NCBI RefSeq assembly: GCF_002109385.1 | Contig: NZ_CP020814.1 | Span: 2,999,501-3,063,500 of the forward strand | Length of the DNA: 64,000 nucleotides | Origin: Halalkalibacter krulwichiae | GTDB lineage: Bacteria; Bacillota; Bacilli; Bacillales; Bacillaceae_D | Reading direction: 5' to 3' | In this document: positions 19,367-28,426 of the stretch, piece after piece | Layout of the letters: every line of letters starts with the position of its first letter | Numbering within the stretch: the first letter of the stretch is position 1 | Notes under the pieces: generated by a model | The model's database searches: none | The model's input: only the letters and a program-made list of their open reading frames with translations | Told to the model about the DNA's origin: nothing | Translations under genes and position numbers: made by a program

Positions 19367-20095
19367 AAAGTACACAACAATTTTACTTAATGACGTGTGC
19401 TTTCATACTACATTAACCTAATTCGTAATTTATTTATATTCTTATGAAACTATTTATTGTTCAGTATGGTCAAACAAGAAGGACGATTACTTGAATGCAT
19501 TCGTCCCTCTTAGTTGGTTATTTTGTTGCCCATATTTGAACTTAGTAGCACTTGACTCTATTGCAGTAAGCTATTGATGAATAACGCTCATCTTAACTTA
19601 CAACCTAGTCCCACATGGAGGCTAGGTTGTTATATCTTTTTAAACTTATTTCATTGGATTGATTCTCAAGAGTCTCATTGCATTTAATACAACCAATAAC
19701 GCAACTAATACCTTGGCTTTTTTCGATTTTCCTTAATAAGCAGTTCTATTGCAATGATTTTCACTTAATCATGAAGTGTGATAATTCCCAAAAACTTTTT
19801 TCTAGTGTTTTATTACATTTAATGAACGGTGAAAAGGGTTCTTGACGAACCAATTTTCGTTAAACTTCTCTACAGAATCATTCAAGTTAACCAAAATAGT
19901 ATCCTTAGTCAAATTAAGCTTTACACCAACTTTCTTACTCTTCTTGTTCTCTCTTTTGATAAAACTTCTCCAATTCCCCAAGTAAATAGAATTATTTTCA
20001 AAAGAAATGTTATATACATACCTATATCAGGGAGTATTTTTACTAAAGTGAAATGATAGTTGAATTTGTATTCTTTCAACTTATTCCACACTATA
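19367..20095. other. Intergenic region
   Basis: Contains another dispersed hairpin (19455-19545, GGACGATT/AATGCATTCGTCC) and a terminator-like hairpin ACAACCTAG/CTAGGTTGT followed by TATATCTTTTT (19599-19640). A weak 75-codon frame starting with GTG at 19829 has no ribosome binding site or recognisable domain and is not called a gene. Confidence 0.4.
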
Positions 20096-20830
20096 CTAAG
20101 ACCCTGCTGGCAAGATCATTCCACCACCTTCTGAATAAAATTCAGGTACTTCTCCTTGGATTGTGATTAACCCAATTGGAACAGTTGTCTTAACAGCCTC
20201 GGTTTGAGTTGCAAACGGAATGACTATTTTAGCATCTACTATAACATCAAAATTCACCGACAATGTTGTGTTATTTATTCCCGTATTCACTACATCATAA
20301 TTAAGATCTGTCTTAACGTCTCCAATTGCCGAGAAACGAACAGGTATCTTTGGACCTAAATGAGCTAACAATGCATTATTAGTTGCTTGACCTAATGGAA
20401 TGACATAGATAATACCTCCGTCTGATGTATTAATAGCCTCGTCGTCTTCCAATTCAACTTCTACGTCAAATGCCCTACCTTCCTCTATTGCTTTCAAATG
20501 CCTCTGTACACGATTAGTCGCTTCCGATACAACTTTATTATAAATTTGTGTATTAAATTGGATCTTATTTTCAGAGTCCGTAATAAATAACTCATCCTGA
20601 TGAAGATCAGACGCAATTTTCTTTGAGACGGCATCATTAATTGCTTTTGTTGCGATTACCCTTGCTTCAGTTCTCGCGATTTCCATCAAAGTTGGACGAA
20701 TCCCCTTCTCAATAATCCATAAACCTTGTATTGTTAGGACAACAAAAATAACAAAAGAAAGTAACAGAACATAACGAAATGGCAATGGGCCTGTTCGTTT
20801 TCGGGGTCTGATTCTTCTCGGTGTTCTCAT
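20096..20830 (-). CDS. yunB: Sporulation protein YunB
   Basis: A 244-residue protein with a basic N-terminus (RTPRRIRPRKRTG), one membrane helix (about 18-42) and an extracytoplasmic domain containing IARTEARVIATKAINDAV and FSAIGDVKTDLNYDVVNTGINNT. These are typical of YunB, which is expressed in the mother cell during sporulation. AGGGAGAG lies 9 nt before the ATG. It stands alone. The end of the protein (GGGMILPAG) also fits the family. Confidence 0.88.
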   Translation of the reverse strand: MRTPRRIRPRKRTGPLPFRYVLLLSFVIFVVLTIQGLWIIEKGIRPTLMEIARTEARVIATKAINDAVSKKIASDLHQDELFITDSENKIQFNTQIYNKVVSEATNRVQRHLKAIEEGRAFDVEVELEDDEAINTSDGGIIYVIPLGQATNNALLAHLGPKIPVRFSAIGDVKTDLNYDVVNTGINNTTLSVNFDVIVDAKIVIPFATQTEAVKTTVPIGLITIQGEVPEFYSEGGGMILPAGS

Positions 20831-21215
20831 GCTGCACTCTCCCTTCGGTACATTTATATGTCGTTAAAGGAGGAATTTGACCTTAAAATATGTGCAAGCC
20901 TGAAATAAAACTCTCTCAAACATGTTTTGAAGTATTAAAATTTTAGTGTAAGTGCGCTACTTCCTTTTTTAGATCAACCGTTTGTACACTTATGCAAATA
21001 TTTGACTGTAATCTACTTGGTTCCTCACATGAACTAAAAGAATCTGATATACTTCGCATTTTTCCACGACTGCTTGCTAAAAGAACACAGAACGTATCTA
21101 TTATATGTGCGCTAACTTGAAACTGCCCATTTTATAAATTTACATTATAAAATTTGAATAAAAGGACAAACTATTTTTAATTCTTAGATAAACCTGGAAA
21201 ATAGGTGGGATACAC
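20831..21215. other. Intergenic region, nothing recognised
   Basis: AT-rich stretch of 385 bp between yunB and the small membrane gene. It presumably contains both promoters. No ORF or strong hairpin is seen. Confidence 0.3.
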
Positions 21216-21425
21216 ATGAAAAATATTGCGTTAAAGATTTTTGCAGCGTTGTTTGTTATATTCTTACTTCTGTTTGGAATTGGTTCATATGTATGGACGT
21301 TTAACTCCCTTACGTGGGGAATACCTATTGCAATTTTCGGTTTTATGTTTTCTTGTTTATCGTTAATTGTATTCGTGTTATTTTGGGTTGATAGTAAGCG
21401 TCAAATAATACACACATTCCAATAG
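21216..21425 (+). CDS. Small two-helix membrane protein, 3' end altered by IS66 insertion
   Basis: A 69-residue protein with two hydrophobic helices (about 5-27 and 36-57), then SKRQIIHTFQ. The last 11 codons come from the left end of an IS66 element that starts at 21394. Joining 21393 to 23834 (removing the element and one copy of the 8-bp duplication) gives an ending VLFWVDKRGLI, 64 residues. The insertion thus changed only the tail. The TAATAGGTGGG region upstream of ATG provides a plausible ribosome binding site. Function unknown. Confidence 0.6.
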   Translation: MKNIALKIFAALFVIFLLLFGIGSYVWTFNSLTWGIPIAIFGFMFSCLSLIVFVLFWVDSKRQIIHTFQ

Positions 21426-21474
21426 CCCTGGTCCCATGCGATACTTTAATCAATAATGATGAAAGGGTGTCGCT

Positions 21475-21792
21475 ATGAAGCGTAAAGAAAAACACGATTT
21501 GTGGAAAAAACGCATGGAGGCATACGAAGACAGCGGGGAGACGATACAGGAATGGGTATCTAAACAAGATGACATTACAGAATATCAATTCCACTATTGG
21601 CGAAAGAAGATCAAGGCAGAAGTAAACTCAGATTCAAGTGATGAGGTAAGCCAGATTTGGACATCTTTTGATGTGCCTACCTTCCCCACCACATCCATTG
21701 AAGTGAGAATAGATGACCTGTCTGTCTATATTCCTGAAAATGTGAGTGAAGAACATTTATCTCGTGTACTACGCGTGCTGAGAAACGGATGA
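21475..21792 (+). CDS. tnpA: IS66 accessory protein TnpA
   Basis: A 105-residue first protein of IS66, with an N-terminal helix-turn-helix-like region (LWKKRMEAYEDSGETIQEWV) and the typical FHYWRKKIK segment. It overlaps tnpB by ATGA. It is required with TnpB for transposition of the element. Confidence 0.88.
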   Translation: MKRKEKHDLWKKRMEAYEDSGETIQEWVSKQDDITEYQFHYWRKKIKAEVNSDSSDEVSQIWTSFDVPTFPTTSIEVRIDDLSVYIPENVSEEHLSRVLRVLRNG

Positions 21793-22145
21793 TCAATCAA
21801 CGCTCCATTGATAAAGTCTACCTTGCAAAAGGAAATACAGACTTACGAAAATCTATTGATGGCCTCGCGGCTATCGTACAAGAAAGTTTTCAATTAGATC
21901 CATTTTCCCCGTGTTTATTTGTTTTCTGTAATAGACAACGAGATAAGATCAAAATCCTTCACTGGGAACATAATGGATTTTGGCTCTATTATCGCCGTTT
22001 AGAAAAAGGTACGTTCCCTTGGCCAGAAGATTCATCTTCTTCTCCGCAAATGATTAGCCATCGTCAGTTCCGTTGGTTACTTGACGGCCTTTCTATTGAT
22101 CAAAAATCAGCACATCCAAAAGTTACTGCACAACGTGTCATTTAA
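21789..22145 (+). CDS. tnpB: IS66 accessory protein TnpB
   Basis: A 118-residue IS66 Orf2 protein. It has the family signature TDLRKSIDGLAAIV near the N-terminus, LFVFCNRQRDKIKILHWEHNG in the middle and WLLDGLSI near the end. It starts by ATGA overlap with tnpA. Despite the shared symbol, it is unrelated to the RNA-guided TnpB of IS605. Confidence 0.92.
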   Translation: MINQRSIDKVYLAKGNTDLRKSIDGLAAIVQESFQLDPFSPCLFVFCNRQRDKIKILHWEHNGFWLYYRRLEKGTFPWPEDSSSSPQMISHRQFRWLLDGLSIDQKSAHPKVTAQRVI

Positions 22146-22192
22146 CGAATAAATGATAAGCAAATGGATGAGAGGTGATGTATAATTAAGCT

Positions 22193-23773
22193 ATGAAAAC
22201 AACAGAAACCACCTCTCAACCTACAACTAAAGATTTAGAAAAACGTGTCTCATCACTTGAGGAACAAAACGCGGAGCTGACGGCAAAAATTAAATGGTAT
22301 GAAGAACAATTCCGTCTTAGTAAGCAACGCCAATTTGGTACTTCAAGTGAGAAGACAAATGCTGATCAGTTAGAATTGCCTCTTTTTAATGAGGTAGAAA
22401 TTACGGCTGATCCATCCATTGAAGAACCTACGGTTGAAACGATTACGTATCAACGTAAAAAGACCAAAGGGCAACGTGATATCAAACTTGAGAACCTTCC
22501 GAAGGAAGTCATTGAGTATCGATTACCTGTGGAAGATCAGGTTTGTTCGTGCTGCAATGGAAATCTACACGAAATGTCGACAGAGGTACGTCGTGAATTA
22601 AAAGTCATCCCAGCGGAAGTGAAGGTCATTGAACATGTACAACATGTTTATGCGTGTCGCCGTTGTGAACGTGAAAGTACGGAGACTCCTATTGTTAAAG
22701 CTTCTATGCCGAAACCTGTTTTTCCCAAGAGTCTTGCTTCGCCATCTGCGATGGCCTACATCATGAATCAAAAATATGTAGAAGGGCTTCCATTGTATCG
22801 ACAAGAACAACAATTCGCTCGTCTAGATGTCTCTTTATCACGCCAAACATTAGCTAATTGGGTTCTTTATGGTGCTAATACATGGTTAAACCTCATCTAT
22901 GATCGAATGTATCAATATCTAATGAATCTTGATATTGCTCATGCTGATGAAACGACGCTGCAAGTGCTACGAGAGCCAGATCGTCCATCAACAGCTACCT
23001 CATACTTATGGCTTTATCGTTCAGGACAGGAAGGCCATCCGATTGTATTATTTGATTACCAGCAAACACGAGCAAGTAAACATCCTAGAAAGTTTTTATC
23101 TCCTTTCCAAGGATACTTACATGTAGATGGATATGCTGGATACAATGGAATTTCAAACGTAAAGTTAGTTGGATGCTGGGCACACGCTCGTCGAAAATTT
23201 GATGAAGCTTTAAAAGCTTTGCCTAAAGAAGAACAGTCGAAAGATGTCTTAGCAAAGGAAGGCTTAAAATTTTGTAACCAACTCTTTGCGATCGAACGAG
23301 AAATAAAAGATTTATCGTTCCCTGAACGTCATCAAATACGTCTAGAAAAAAGTCGACCACTTCTTGGCGCTTTTTCAGCATGGCTTCGTACGCAAACGCC
23401 AAAAGTGTTACCAAAGAGTGCACTCGGACAAGCAATTAAATACTGTCGCAATCAATGGGATAAGTTAGAGGTTTTCTTAGAGGACGGTAGACTAGAGATT
23501 GATAATAATAGAAGTGAACGATCTATTAAACCATTCGTAATTGGAAGAAAGAACTGGATTTTTGCCAACACTCCGAAAGGAGCAAAGGCAAGTGCTGTAA
23601 CGTATAGTATTGTAGAAACGGCCAAAGAAAATGGCCTCAACCCTTATCAATACTTAATGCACTTGTTTGAAGAGCTTCCCAATATAGATGTGAATAATGA
23701 AAACGCCATTGATCAATTGCTTCCTTGGTCAAACAGTCTTCCGGCTCACTGTCGTATTCAACTTGATAAGTAG
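22193..23773 (+). CDS. tnpC: IS66-family DDE transposase TnpC
   Basis: A 526-residue transposase with an N-terminal coiled coil ([23 protein letters not shown]), a zinc-binding region with CSCC and CRRC (near 118 and 154), and a DDE domain with [18 protein letters not shown] and the C-terminal [20 protein letters not shown]. The length is normal and the frame is intact. Confidence 0.95.
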   Translation: MKTTETTSQPTTKDLEKRVSSLEEQNAELTAKIKWYEEQFRLSKQRQFGTSSEKTNADQLELPLFNEVEITADPSIEEPTVETITYQRKKTKGQRDIKLENLPKEVIEYRLPVEDQVCSCCNGNLHEMSTEVRRELKVIPAEVKVIEHVQHVYACRRCERESTETPIVKASMPKPVFPKSLASPSAMAYIMNQKYVEGLPLYRQEQQFARLDVSLSRQTLANWVLYGANTWLNLIYDRMYQYLMNLDIAHADETTLQVLREPDRPSTATSYLWLYRSGQEGHPIVLFDYQQTRASKHPRKFLSPFQGYLHVDGYAGYNGISNVKLVGCWAHARRKFDEALKALPKEEQSKDVLAKEGLKFCNQLFAIEREIKDLSFPERHQIRLEKSRPLLGAFSAWLRTQTPKVLPKSALGQAIKYCRNQWDKLEVFLEDGRLEIDNNRSERSIKPFVIGRKNWIFANTPKGAKASAVTYSIVETAKENGLNPYQYLMHLFEELPNIDVNNENAIDQLLPWSNSLPAHCRIQLDK

Positions 23774-24020
23774 ATTATAAGTTAGTCCCCATCACATTAA
23801 TAGGTGGGGACTATTTGACGCTTACGGTTGATAAGCGTGGATTAATATAGGAAAAGTGCACCAACCAACTGTATAATGTAAAGTTTCAATCCCCGACAAT
23901 AAACAAATTTGTTTTCCTAATAATCTTAACAGCTCCCTAAGGAACTAGAATAAGTAAACGCACAGATATTGAATTATTAACGGGTTTACTTCAGAGGTGC
24001 AAACAAGTAAATATCCATGC

Positions 24021-24065
24021 AAAACGCACTGTATTTCACATAGAAATTCACAGTGCGTTTTTTTA
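24021..24065 (+). terminator. Rho-independent terminator
   Basis: AAAACGCACTGT pairs with ACAGTGCGTTTT across a 17-nt loop, followed by a T run. No intact gene precedes it directly; it probably ended transcription of the gene interrupted by IS66. Confidence 0.7.
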
Positions 24066-24258
24066 TTGTAATACCAACTACATAATGAGTTTTTATCTCT
24101 AAAACTACAATGAAATCACATACCATTTCTAAAGATAGAAATAATTATTGGAGGGTGTGTGATTTTGGTGTGAATAAGGATTTTATAGCAGGTAAATAGT
24201 GAATATGTTAAAATATTGATATGCTTAATTATTTCTACTATTCAATAAACGGGCAGAA

Positions 24259-24626
24259 TTGTTAAGTTGTCCGCGAAGCTCGTTCGCGAGAATCAAGTGA
24301 TTGCGCTCGAGGACTTAATCATATCGGGTATGCTTAAAAATAATAAGTTAGCAAAATCCATTGCTGATGCGAGTTAGTCAAAGTTTGCAACACTTCTCGA
24401 ATACAAAGCTAAATGGTATGGTCGTGAAGTTGTATTTGTTGACCGATTCTTCCCTTCTAGCCAAACATGTTCACACTGTAAAACGAAGAGTCCTAAAGTT
24501 AAAAACTTAGGTGTCCGTAAGTGGAAGTGTGAAAACTGTGACACGGAGCATCATCGTGATTGGAACGCTGCAACTAATATAGAGATTGAAGGCTTACGCC
24601 TCATAGGATTTCAACCGTCGGTGTGA
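24259..24626 (+). pseudogene. TnpB (IS200/IS605 OrfB) C-terminal relic
   Basis: Reads as the C-terminal third of the RNA-guided nuclease TnpB. It has the RuvC-II glutamate in VIALEDL, SGMLKNNKLAKSIADAS, YKAKWYGREV, zinc-ribbon pairs CSHC and CENC, and the final aspartate in HRDWNAATNI. The N-terminal two thirds are gone and an in-frame TAG replaces the usual tryptophan after IADAS. It cannot make an active nuclease. Confidence 0.85.
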
Positions 24627-24720
24627 CGGGGGTAGCCTGATTCATTACACTCCGTTAGGAGTGTTTATCCAGGAATCCCCTTCCTCAAAAACTTGTTAAA
24701 GTTTTAGGTGGGGGTAATTC
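24560..24720 (+). ncRNA. Remnant omega-RNA scaffold and right end of an IS605-type element
   Basis: Overlaps the end of the tnpB relic and continues through a GC-rich fold (GACGGGGGTAGCCTG, ACACTCC/GGAGTGT, GGAATCCCCTTCC) to AAAGTTTTAGGTGGGGGTAA TTCAA. This is the typical 3' boundary of omega-RNA where the guide begins. The guide would be the flanking AAAGAGGGGG... sequence. The limits are approximate. Confidence 0.5.
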
Positions 24721-24739
24721 AAAAGAGGGGGAATTCAAT

Positions 24740-24907
24740 TTGAATGAACTAATATTGCAGATTATATTTGTTTTAGGAATACTATATGGCTTATTCACTT
24801 TACTTCTCGTACTAAAAACCAAAGGAAAAAAGGAAATACACCAATTAATATTATCCATTTCCTTAATAGTTGTGTGTACAACATCATTTCTATTTACAAT
24901 CAATTGA
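24740..24907 (+). CDS. Small two-helix membrane protein
   Basis: A 55-residue frame starting with TTG, 9 nt after GAGGGGG. Hydrophobic segments lie at about 4-26 and 37-54, separated by a lysine-rich loop (KTKGKKEIHQ). The ribosome binding site overlaps the right edge of the IS605 relic, so expression may depend on the element's flank. Function unknown. Confidence 0.45.
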   Translation: MNELILQIIFVLGILYGLFTLLLVLKTKGKKEIHQLILSISLIVVCTTSFLFTIN

Positions 24908-25021
24908 AATAAGATACAGGAAAAATGATTAATAACTAAAGACTTCTAATAGTATTTATTTAGTTTATATTGAATTAAATCTTCAACAATCTAGGGCGAT
25001 TGTTGAACAATAAACAAAGTA

Positions 25022-25060
25022 AAAAGGCTTATGAGAAAATTCTCTAAGCCTTTTTTTGTG
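25022..25060 (+). terminator. Rho-independent terminator
   Basis: AAAAGGCTTATGAGAA pairs with TTCTCTAAGCCTTTT, followed by further T residues. It is placed to end the small membrane gene at 24740. Confidence 0.7.
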
Positions 25061-25251
25061 AAAAATGTCGTGGTTTTCATTGTTGCCCTGTGATTTGATT
25101 GTTTGCACCTCACAAGTAAACCTGTTATTGAATTATCTATGCGTTTTTGTTTTTCTATTATTAAATTGGGTTGGGACTGATATTCTCCTTGTGAATTCGC
25201 GTTTTCCCTCCAAAAACTAGACCCGTTACGATCACGTAGGGCTTTTCCCTT

Positions 25252-25380
25252 TTATGAAAAAGGTACTAAATCAAAAACGTAATATGCAACCAAAAATGCA
25301 ACGATCATCATAATAATTCCTACTACTAAACCTATCAATGGCTCAGTTAATTCACTCTTCGTCGTTTTCTTTTTCGACAC
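25252..25380 (-). CDS. Small single-pass membrane protein
   Basis: A 42-residue frame. The GTG at 25380 lies 9 nt after AGAGGAG; an ATG further upstream sits directly on the ribosome binding site and is less likely. The sequence starts with KKKTTKSELTEP and then has one long hydrophobic helix (LIGLVVGIIMMIVAFLVAYY). It belongs to a run of small membrane genes on this strand. Function unknown. Confidence 0.45.
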   Translation of the reverse strand: MSKKKTTKSELTEPLIGLVVGIIMMIVAFLVAYYVFDLVPFS

Positions 25381-25404
25381 CAGTATCATCTCCTCTATTT
25401 GTTC

Positions 25405-25743
25405 TTAATTACTCAAAACAAAAAAAGAGAAAAATGTACTTTGAAACTTAATCGTTATAAGATTAAGCTTCATCTTTATTAGAGGAACCGATGAACGTAA
25501 TAAATCCATAATAAACTTTGAATATTGGTTCATATTTAATGAATAAGTTATCCATAAGACCGCTGCTTGTACAAATATTAAGAAAGTAGACGAACTTAAG
25601 CCACCAACAATACCTGTTGACTTCAAATCGTCCGAATGAAATATTTCATACCCTTCGTCTATAGACACATTATAAATGTGAATATAAGATTGTAAGAAAA
25701 AAGTAAGTAATAATACAATGACCATTAATAGTTTATGTATCAT
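25405..25743 (-). CDS. Hypothetical membrane protein
   Basis: A 112-residue protein with an N-terminal hydrophobic helix (5-22), an outside-type segment NVSIDEGYEIFHSDDLKSTG, and a second helix (about 53-70). The tail is basic. It follows the CBS protein by 8 bp on the same strand and may be co-transcribed with it. No family recognised. Confidence 0.5.
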   Translation of the reverse strand: MIHKLLMVIVLLLTFFLQSYIHIYNVSIDEGYEIFHSDDLKSTGIVGGLSSSTFLIFVQAAVLWITYSLNMNQYSKFIMDLLRSSVPLIKMKLNLITIKFQSTFFSFFVLSN

Positions 25744-25751
25744 GATTTCAC

Positions 25752-26201
25752 CTAGTTTAGTATCTTATCATTTATTTCACGTAATAATTCGAATACGTTT
25801 AAGTCACCAATTACGGAATTTGTCTCATCCACTACAGGAAGCTCTTGAAGATCATGTATCAGCATTAATTCCAACGCTTCCTCTAATCTGTCCGTTAGTC
25901 TTACAGAAATGGGTGAACACATTATGTCTTCTGCCTTTGTATCTTCTGAAATAAAAGTAAATAACCTATTTATAGACATTGCTTTAGGGGTAGTAATTTC
26001 TTTACGTACAGCAATTATTTTCATTAATTCATTAAGTGTGATAATCCCAATTAATTTTTTCTGTTTATCTAACACATATACAGAACGGTGTATAGGATCT
26101 TTATTTATCAGTTTATTTTGAACGTTCACTATTAATTCTTTCGAGTGTACCGTAATAGGTTCTTTTGTAAGCTTTCGATAACACTTACCTACTGTCGACA
26201 T
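25752..26201 (-). CDS. CBS-domain pair protein
   Basis: A 149-residue cytoplasmic protein made of two CBS domains: the first around residues 10-65 (VYVLDKQKKLIGIITLNELMK), the second around 92-145 (DLQELPVVDETNSVIGDLNVFELL). Such stand-alone pairs bind adenine nucleotides and regulate partner proteins or channels. It overlaps the 3' end of the upstream small membrane gene by 17 bp, so a functional link with that membrane protein is plausible. Confidence 0.8.
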   Translation of the reverse strand: MSTVGKCYRKLTKEPITVHSKELIVNVQNKLINKDPIHRSVYVLDKQKKLIGIITLNELMKIIAVRKEITTPKAMSINRLFTFISEDTKAEDIMCSPISVRLTDRLEEALELMLIHDLQELPVVDETNSVIGDLNVFELLREINDKILN

Positions 26202-26418
26202 TCAAAACACTCCCCTTTTTGTTCCTTCTTTCAATATAGAAGATAACAAATCCAAAGGTAAACAAGATAACCTTTATTACGAATGTCTTATACATAACCG
26301 CTTCGGAAAACATTTGTATACCAGTGAATTGATAATAACCAAAAGCAAAAAACCTTATTAAAGCAACAATTGCACCTATAGAAATGATCAGTAGTCCCTT
26401 TGGTATCATCTTTTTCAT
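26185..26418 (-). CDS. Small two-helix membrane protein
   Basis: A 77-residue protein with hydrophobic helices at about 7-27 and 46-62 and a basic tail (ERRNKKGSVLNVDSR). Its 3' end overlaps the CBS-pair gene start, pointing to translational coupling. No family recognised. Confidence 0.55.
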   Translation of the reverse strand: MKKMIPKGLLIISIGAIVALIRFFAFGYYQFTGIQMFSEAVMYKTFVIKVILFTFGFVIFYIERRNKKGSVLNVDSR

Positions 26419-26510
26419 CCTTTTTGACAGATTTTTTCTGTACTTAACTTGTATATTAACATAAGTACATTTATATAGAAAATGGCTAAAATTGTTTTAT
26501 TGGATAATCA

Positions 26511-26540
26511 AAAAAGCGACTAAATAAGTCGCTTTTTCGT
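26511..26540 (-). terminator. Terminator of the Na/Pi cotransporter gene
   Basis: AAAGCGACT/AGTCGCTTT hairpin with a short AT loop, followed by T residues on the minus strand, directly after the stop codon of the NptA-family gene. Confidence 0.75.
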
Positions 26541-26543
26541 TAA

Positions 26544-28175
26544 CTATTGTTCCCCTATAACTTCTTCGGCAATATTAACAGCATGATCTCCTACACGCTC
26601 TAAATTACTAACAATATCTACATAAACAATTCCAGCTGTCCCCGTACATTTGTTTTCATTTACACGAATAATATGTTTCTTTCGAAGATCTCTCTCCATT
26701 TTATCAATCTTCTCTTCTTTTTCAAGAACAGATCTAGCTTCTTCAATATCATCTAAGTCCAAAGCTTTTATTGCTTGTCTGAGAGTAGAAATCGTCAACT
26801 CAAACATTTCATCTAAATCTGCCATTGCTGATTCAGAAAACGTTACCTTATTCGTAATTTGATACTCAACAAGCTCCATAATATTTTCCATATGGTCTCC
26901 AATACGCTCAAGGTCTCTAATCGTATTCATAAGAGTATGGTGCACCTTTGAATCTTGACCGGATAAAGAATGAGAAGAAACCTGTACAAGATAATCAGTA
27001 ATTTTATTATCCAAGTTATTGATTGCATTTTCGTACTGTGGAACAAGTTCTCTGTGTTTCTTCCCTTGTGTTTTAAAATATAGACTAACTTCCTGAATTC
27101 CCTTTTCTGTTAAATCTGCCATACGCATTACTTCCTTTTTTCCTTGACCAAGTGCTATAGCAGGAGATTGCCTAATAAATTTTTCATCTAAATAGACGGC
27201 CTTATATGGAATTGCCGTATCTTGACCTGGAATTAACTTGACCACAATCCAAGCAAGCACTGCTATGAATGGTAATTGAATAATTGCATTCGATACATTG
27301 AAAATGCCATGTGCGAACGCAATGGTCATTTCTGGGTTTAACCCCAAACTATCACGAATGTATTCTATCAAAGTTGTAAAAGGTCTTAAAACGATTAATA
27401 CAATAGTTGTCCCAACAAGGTTAAAAATAACATGTGTTAAAGCCGCACGCCTTGCTGCAATAGAAGCGCCAATTGATGCTAATACTGCTGTAATTGTGGT
27501 ACCTATATTATCTCCAAAAAGAACTGGTAATGCTGCATCCAAATCCATTAATCCTTGACCAAATAAAGTTTGAAGTAACCCGATCGCAGCTGATGAACTT
27601 TGAACAGCAACCGTAAATAGTGTACCAATAAGAACACCTAATAGCGGGTTTTCACTCATGCTCACTGTTAAATCTGCAAATGCCTGTACATCCTGAAGTG
27701 GTTTAAGACCTTCTCCCATTAAGTTAAGACCTAAAAACAAAGAACCAAATCCAAATATAACTTGTCCATAGTTGTTAATCTTATGGTTTTTAAAGAAGAA
27801 AATGAGAAAAGTCCCTACTGCCATAATGGGCAATGCATAGGTTGAAATTTTAATACCAATTATAAAGGCTGTTACAGTTGTACCTATATTAGCCCCAATA
27901 ATAACCCCAATTGCTTGCTTTAATGTCATGAATCCGGCGTTTACTAACCCAATTGTCAACACCGTTGTTCCTGTACTGGTTTGAAGTAGAATGGTTACAA
28001 AAATCCCGGCAAGCACACCCATTATCGGGTTGGTTGTAAAACGGTCAAGTAGATCTCTCAATCCATCACCTGCAACCTTTTGAAGACCATCCCCTAAGTA
28101 TTTAATCCCAAATAAAAAGATACCAAGTCCTCCAAAAAACATAAAAAGAAGTGCTTGCAAATCCAAAATCATCAT
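26544..28175 (-). CDS. nptA: Na+/phosphate cotransporter family protein with PhoU-like tail
   Basis: A 543-residue protein with the two Na_Pi_cotrans repeats. The first has FLFGIKYLGDGLQ and LLQTSTGTTVLTIGLV, the second VAVQSSSAAIGLLQTL; the QTST and QSSS motifs form the transport core. A C-terminal PhoU-like helical domain follows (about 350-540). It imports phosphate with Na+, which suits a sodium-rich alkaline habitat. It is monocistronic with its own terminator. Confidence 0.9.
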   Translation of the reverse strand: MMILDLQALLFMFFGGLGIFLFGIKYLGDGLQKVAGDGLRDLLDRFTTNPIMGVLAGIFVTILLQTSTGTTVLTIGLVNAGFMTLKQAIGVIIGANIGTTVTAFIIGIKISTYALPIMAVGTFLIFFFKNHKINNYGQVIFGFGSLFLGLNLMGEGLKPLQDVQAFADLTVSMSENPLLGVLIGTLFTVAVQSSSAAIGLLQTLFGQGLMDLDAALPVLFGDNIGTTITAVLASIGASIAARRAALTHVIFNLVGTTIVLIVLRPFTTLIEYIRDSLGLNPEMTIAFAHGIFNVSNAIIQLPFIAVLAWIVVKLIPGQDTAIPYKAVYLDEKFIRQSPAIALGQGKKEVMRMADLTEKGIQEVSLYFKTQGKKHRELVPQYENAINNLDNKITDYLVQVSSHSLSGQDSKVHHTLMNTIRDLERIGDHMENIMELVEYQITNKVTFSESAMADLDEMFELTISTLRQAIKALDLDDIEEARSVLEKEEKIDKMERDLRKKHIIRVNENKCTGTAGIVYVDIVSNLERVGDHAVNIAEEVIGEQ

Positions 28176-28426
28176 CCCTCTATAAATCGTTTTTTTCTAC
28201 ATGTTATTTGTTTCCCAAATTACGAGTATAGATATTATTTTATTTATTGTAAACACTTGTAATGTAAAGGTTTTGTAAAGATTTTGTAAAGTTTTTTAAG
28301 TTCGTTATTGAGGTTTGAATTCGAGATTAAAAATTTTTCTACAAAAGCTAAGTGCCTTCAGCTCAATTTCACTTTACTTTTTAAACTAATGTCAAAAACA
28401 ACAATTTTTACCGAATAGAGCCATTC

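Larger units (their letters stand above)
21394..23825 (+). mobile_element. Complete IS66-family insertion sequence
   Basis: 2,432 bp bounded by inverted ends GTAAGCGTCAAATA (left, 21394) and its complement ending TATTTGACGCTTAC (right, 23825). It is flanked by an 8-bp duplication GGTTGATA at 21386-21393 and 23826-23833. It carries tnpA, tnpB and tnpC in the standard order, all open, so it looks recently inserted and potentially active. Confidence 0.95.

Noticed and set aside
19829..20056. 75-codon plus-strand ORF
   Set aside because: GTG start without ribosome binding site and low-complexity AT-rich content; no family resemblance.
26544..28175. phoU regulatory gene
   Set aside because: The PhoU-like helices are only the C-terminal third of a Na/Pi cotransporter.
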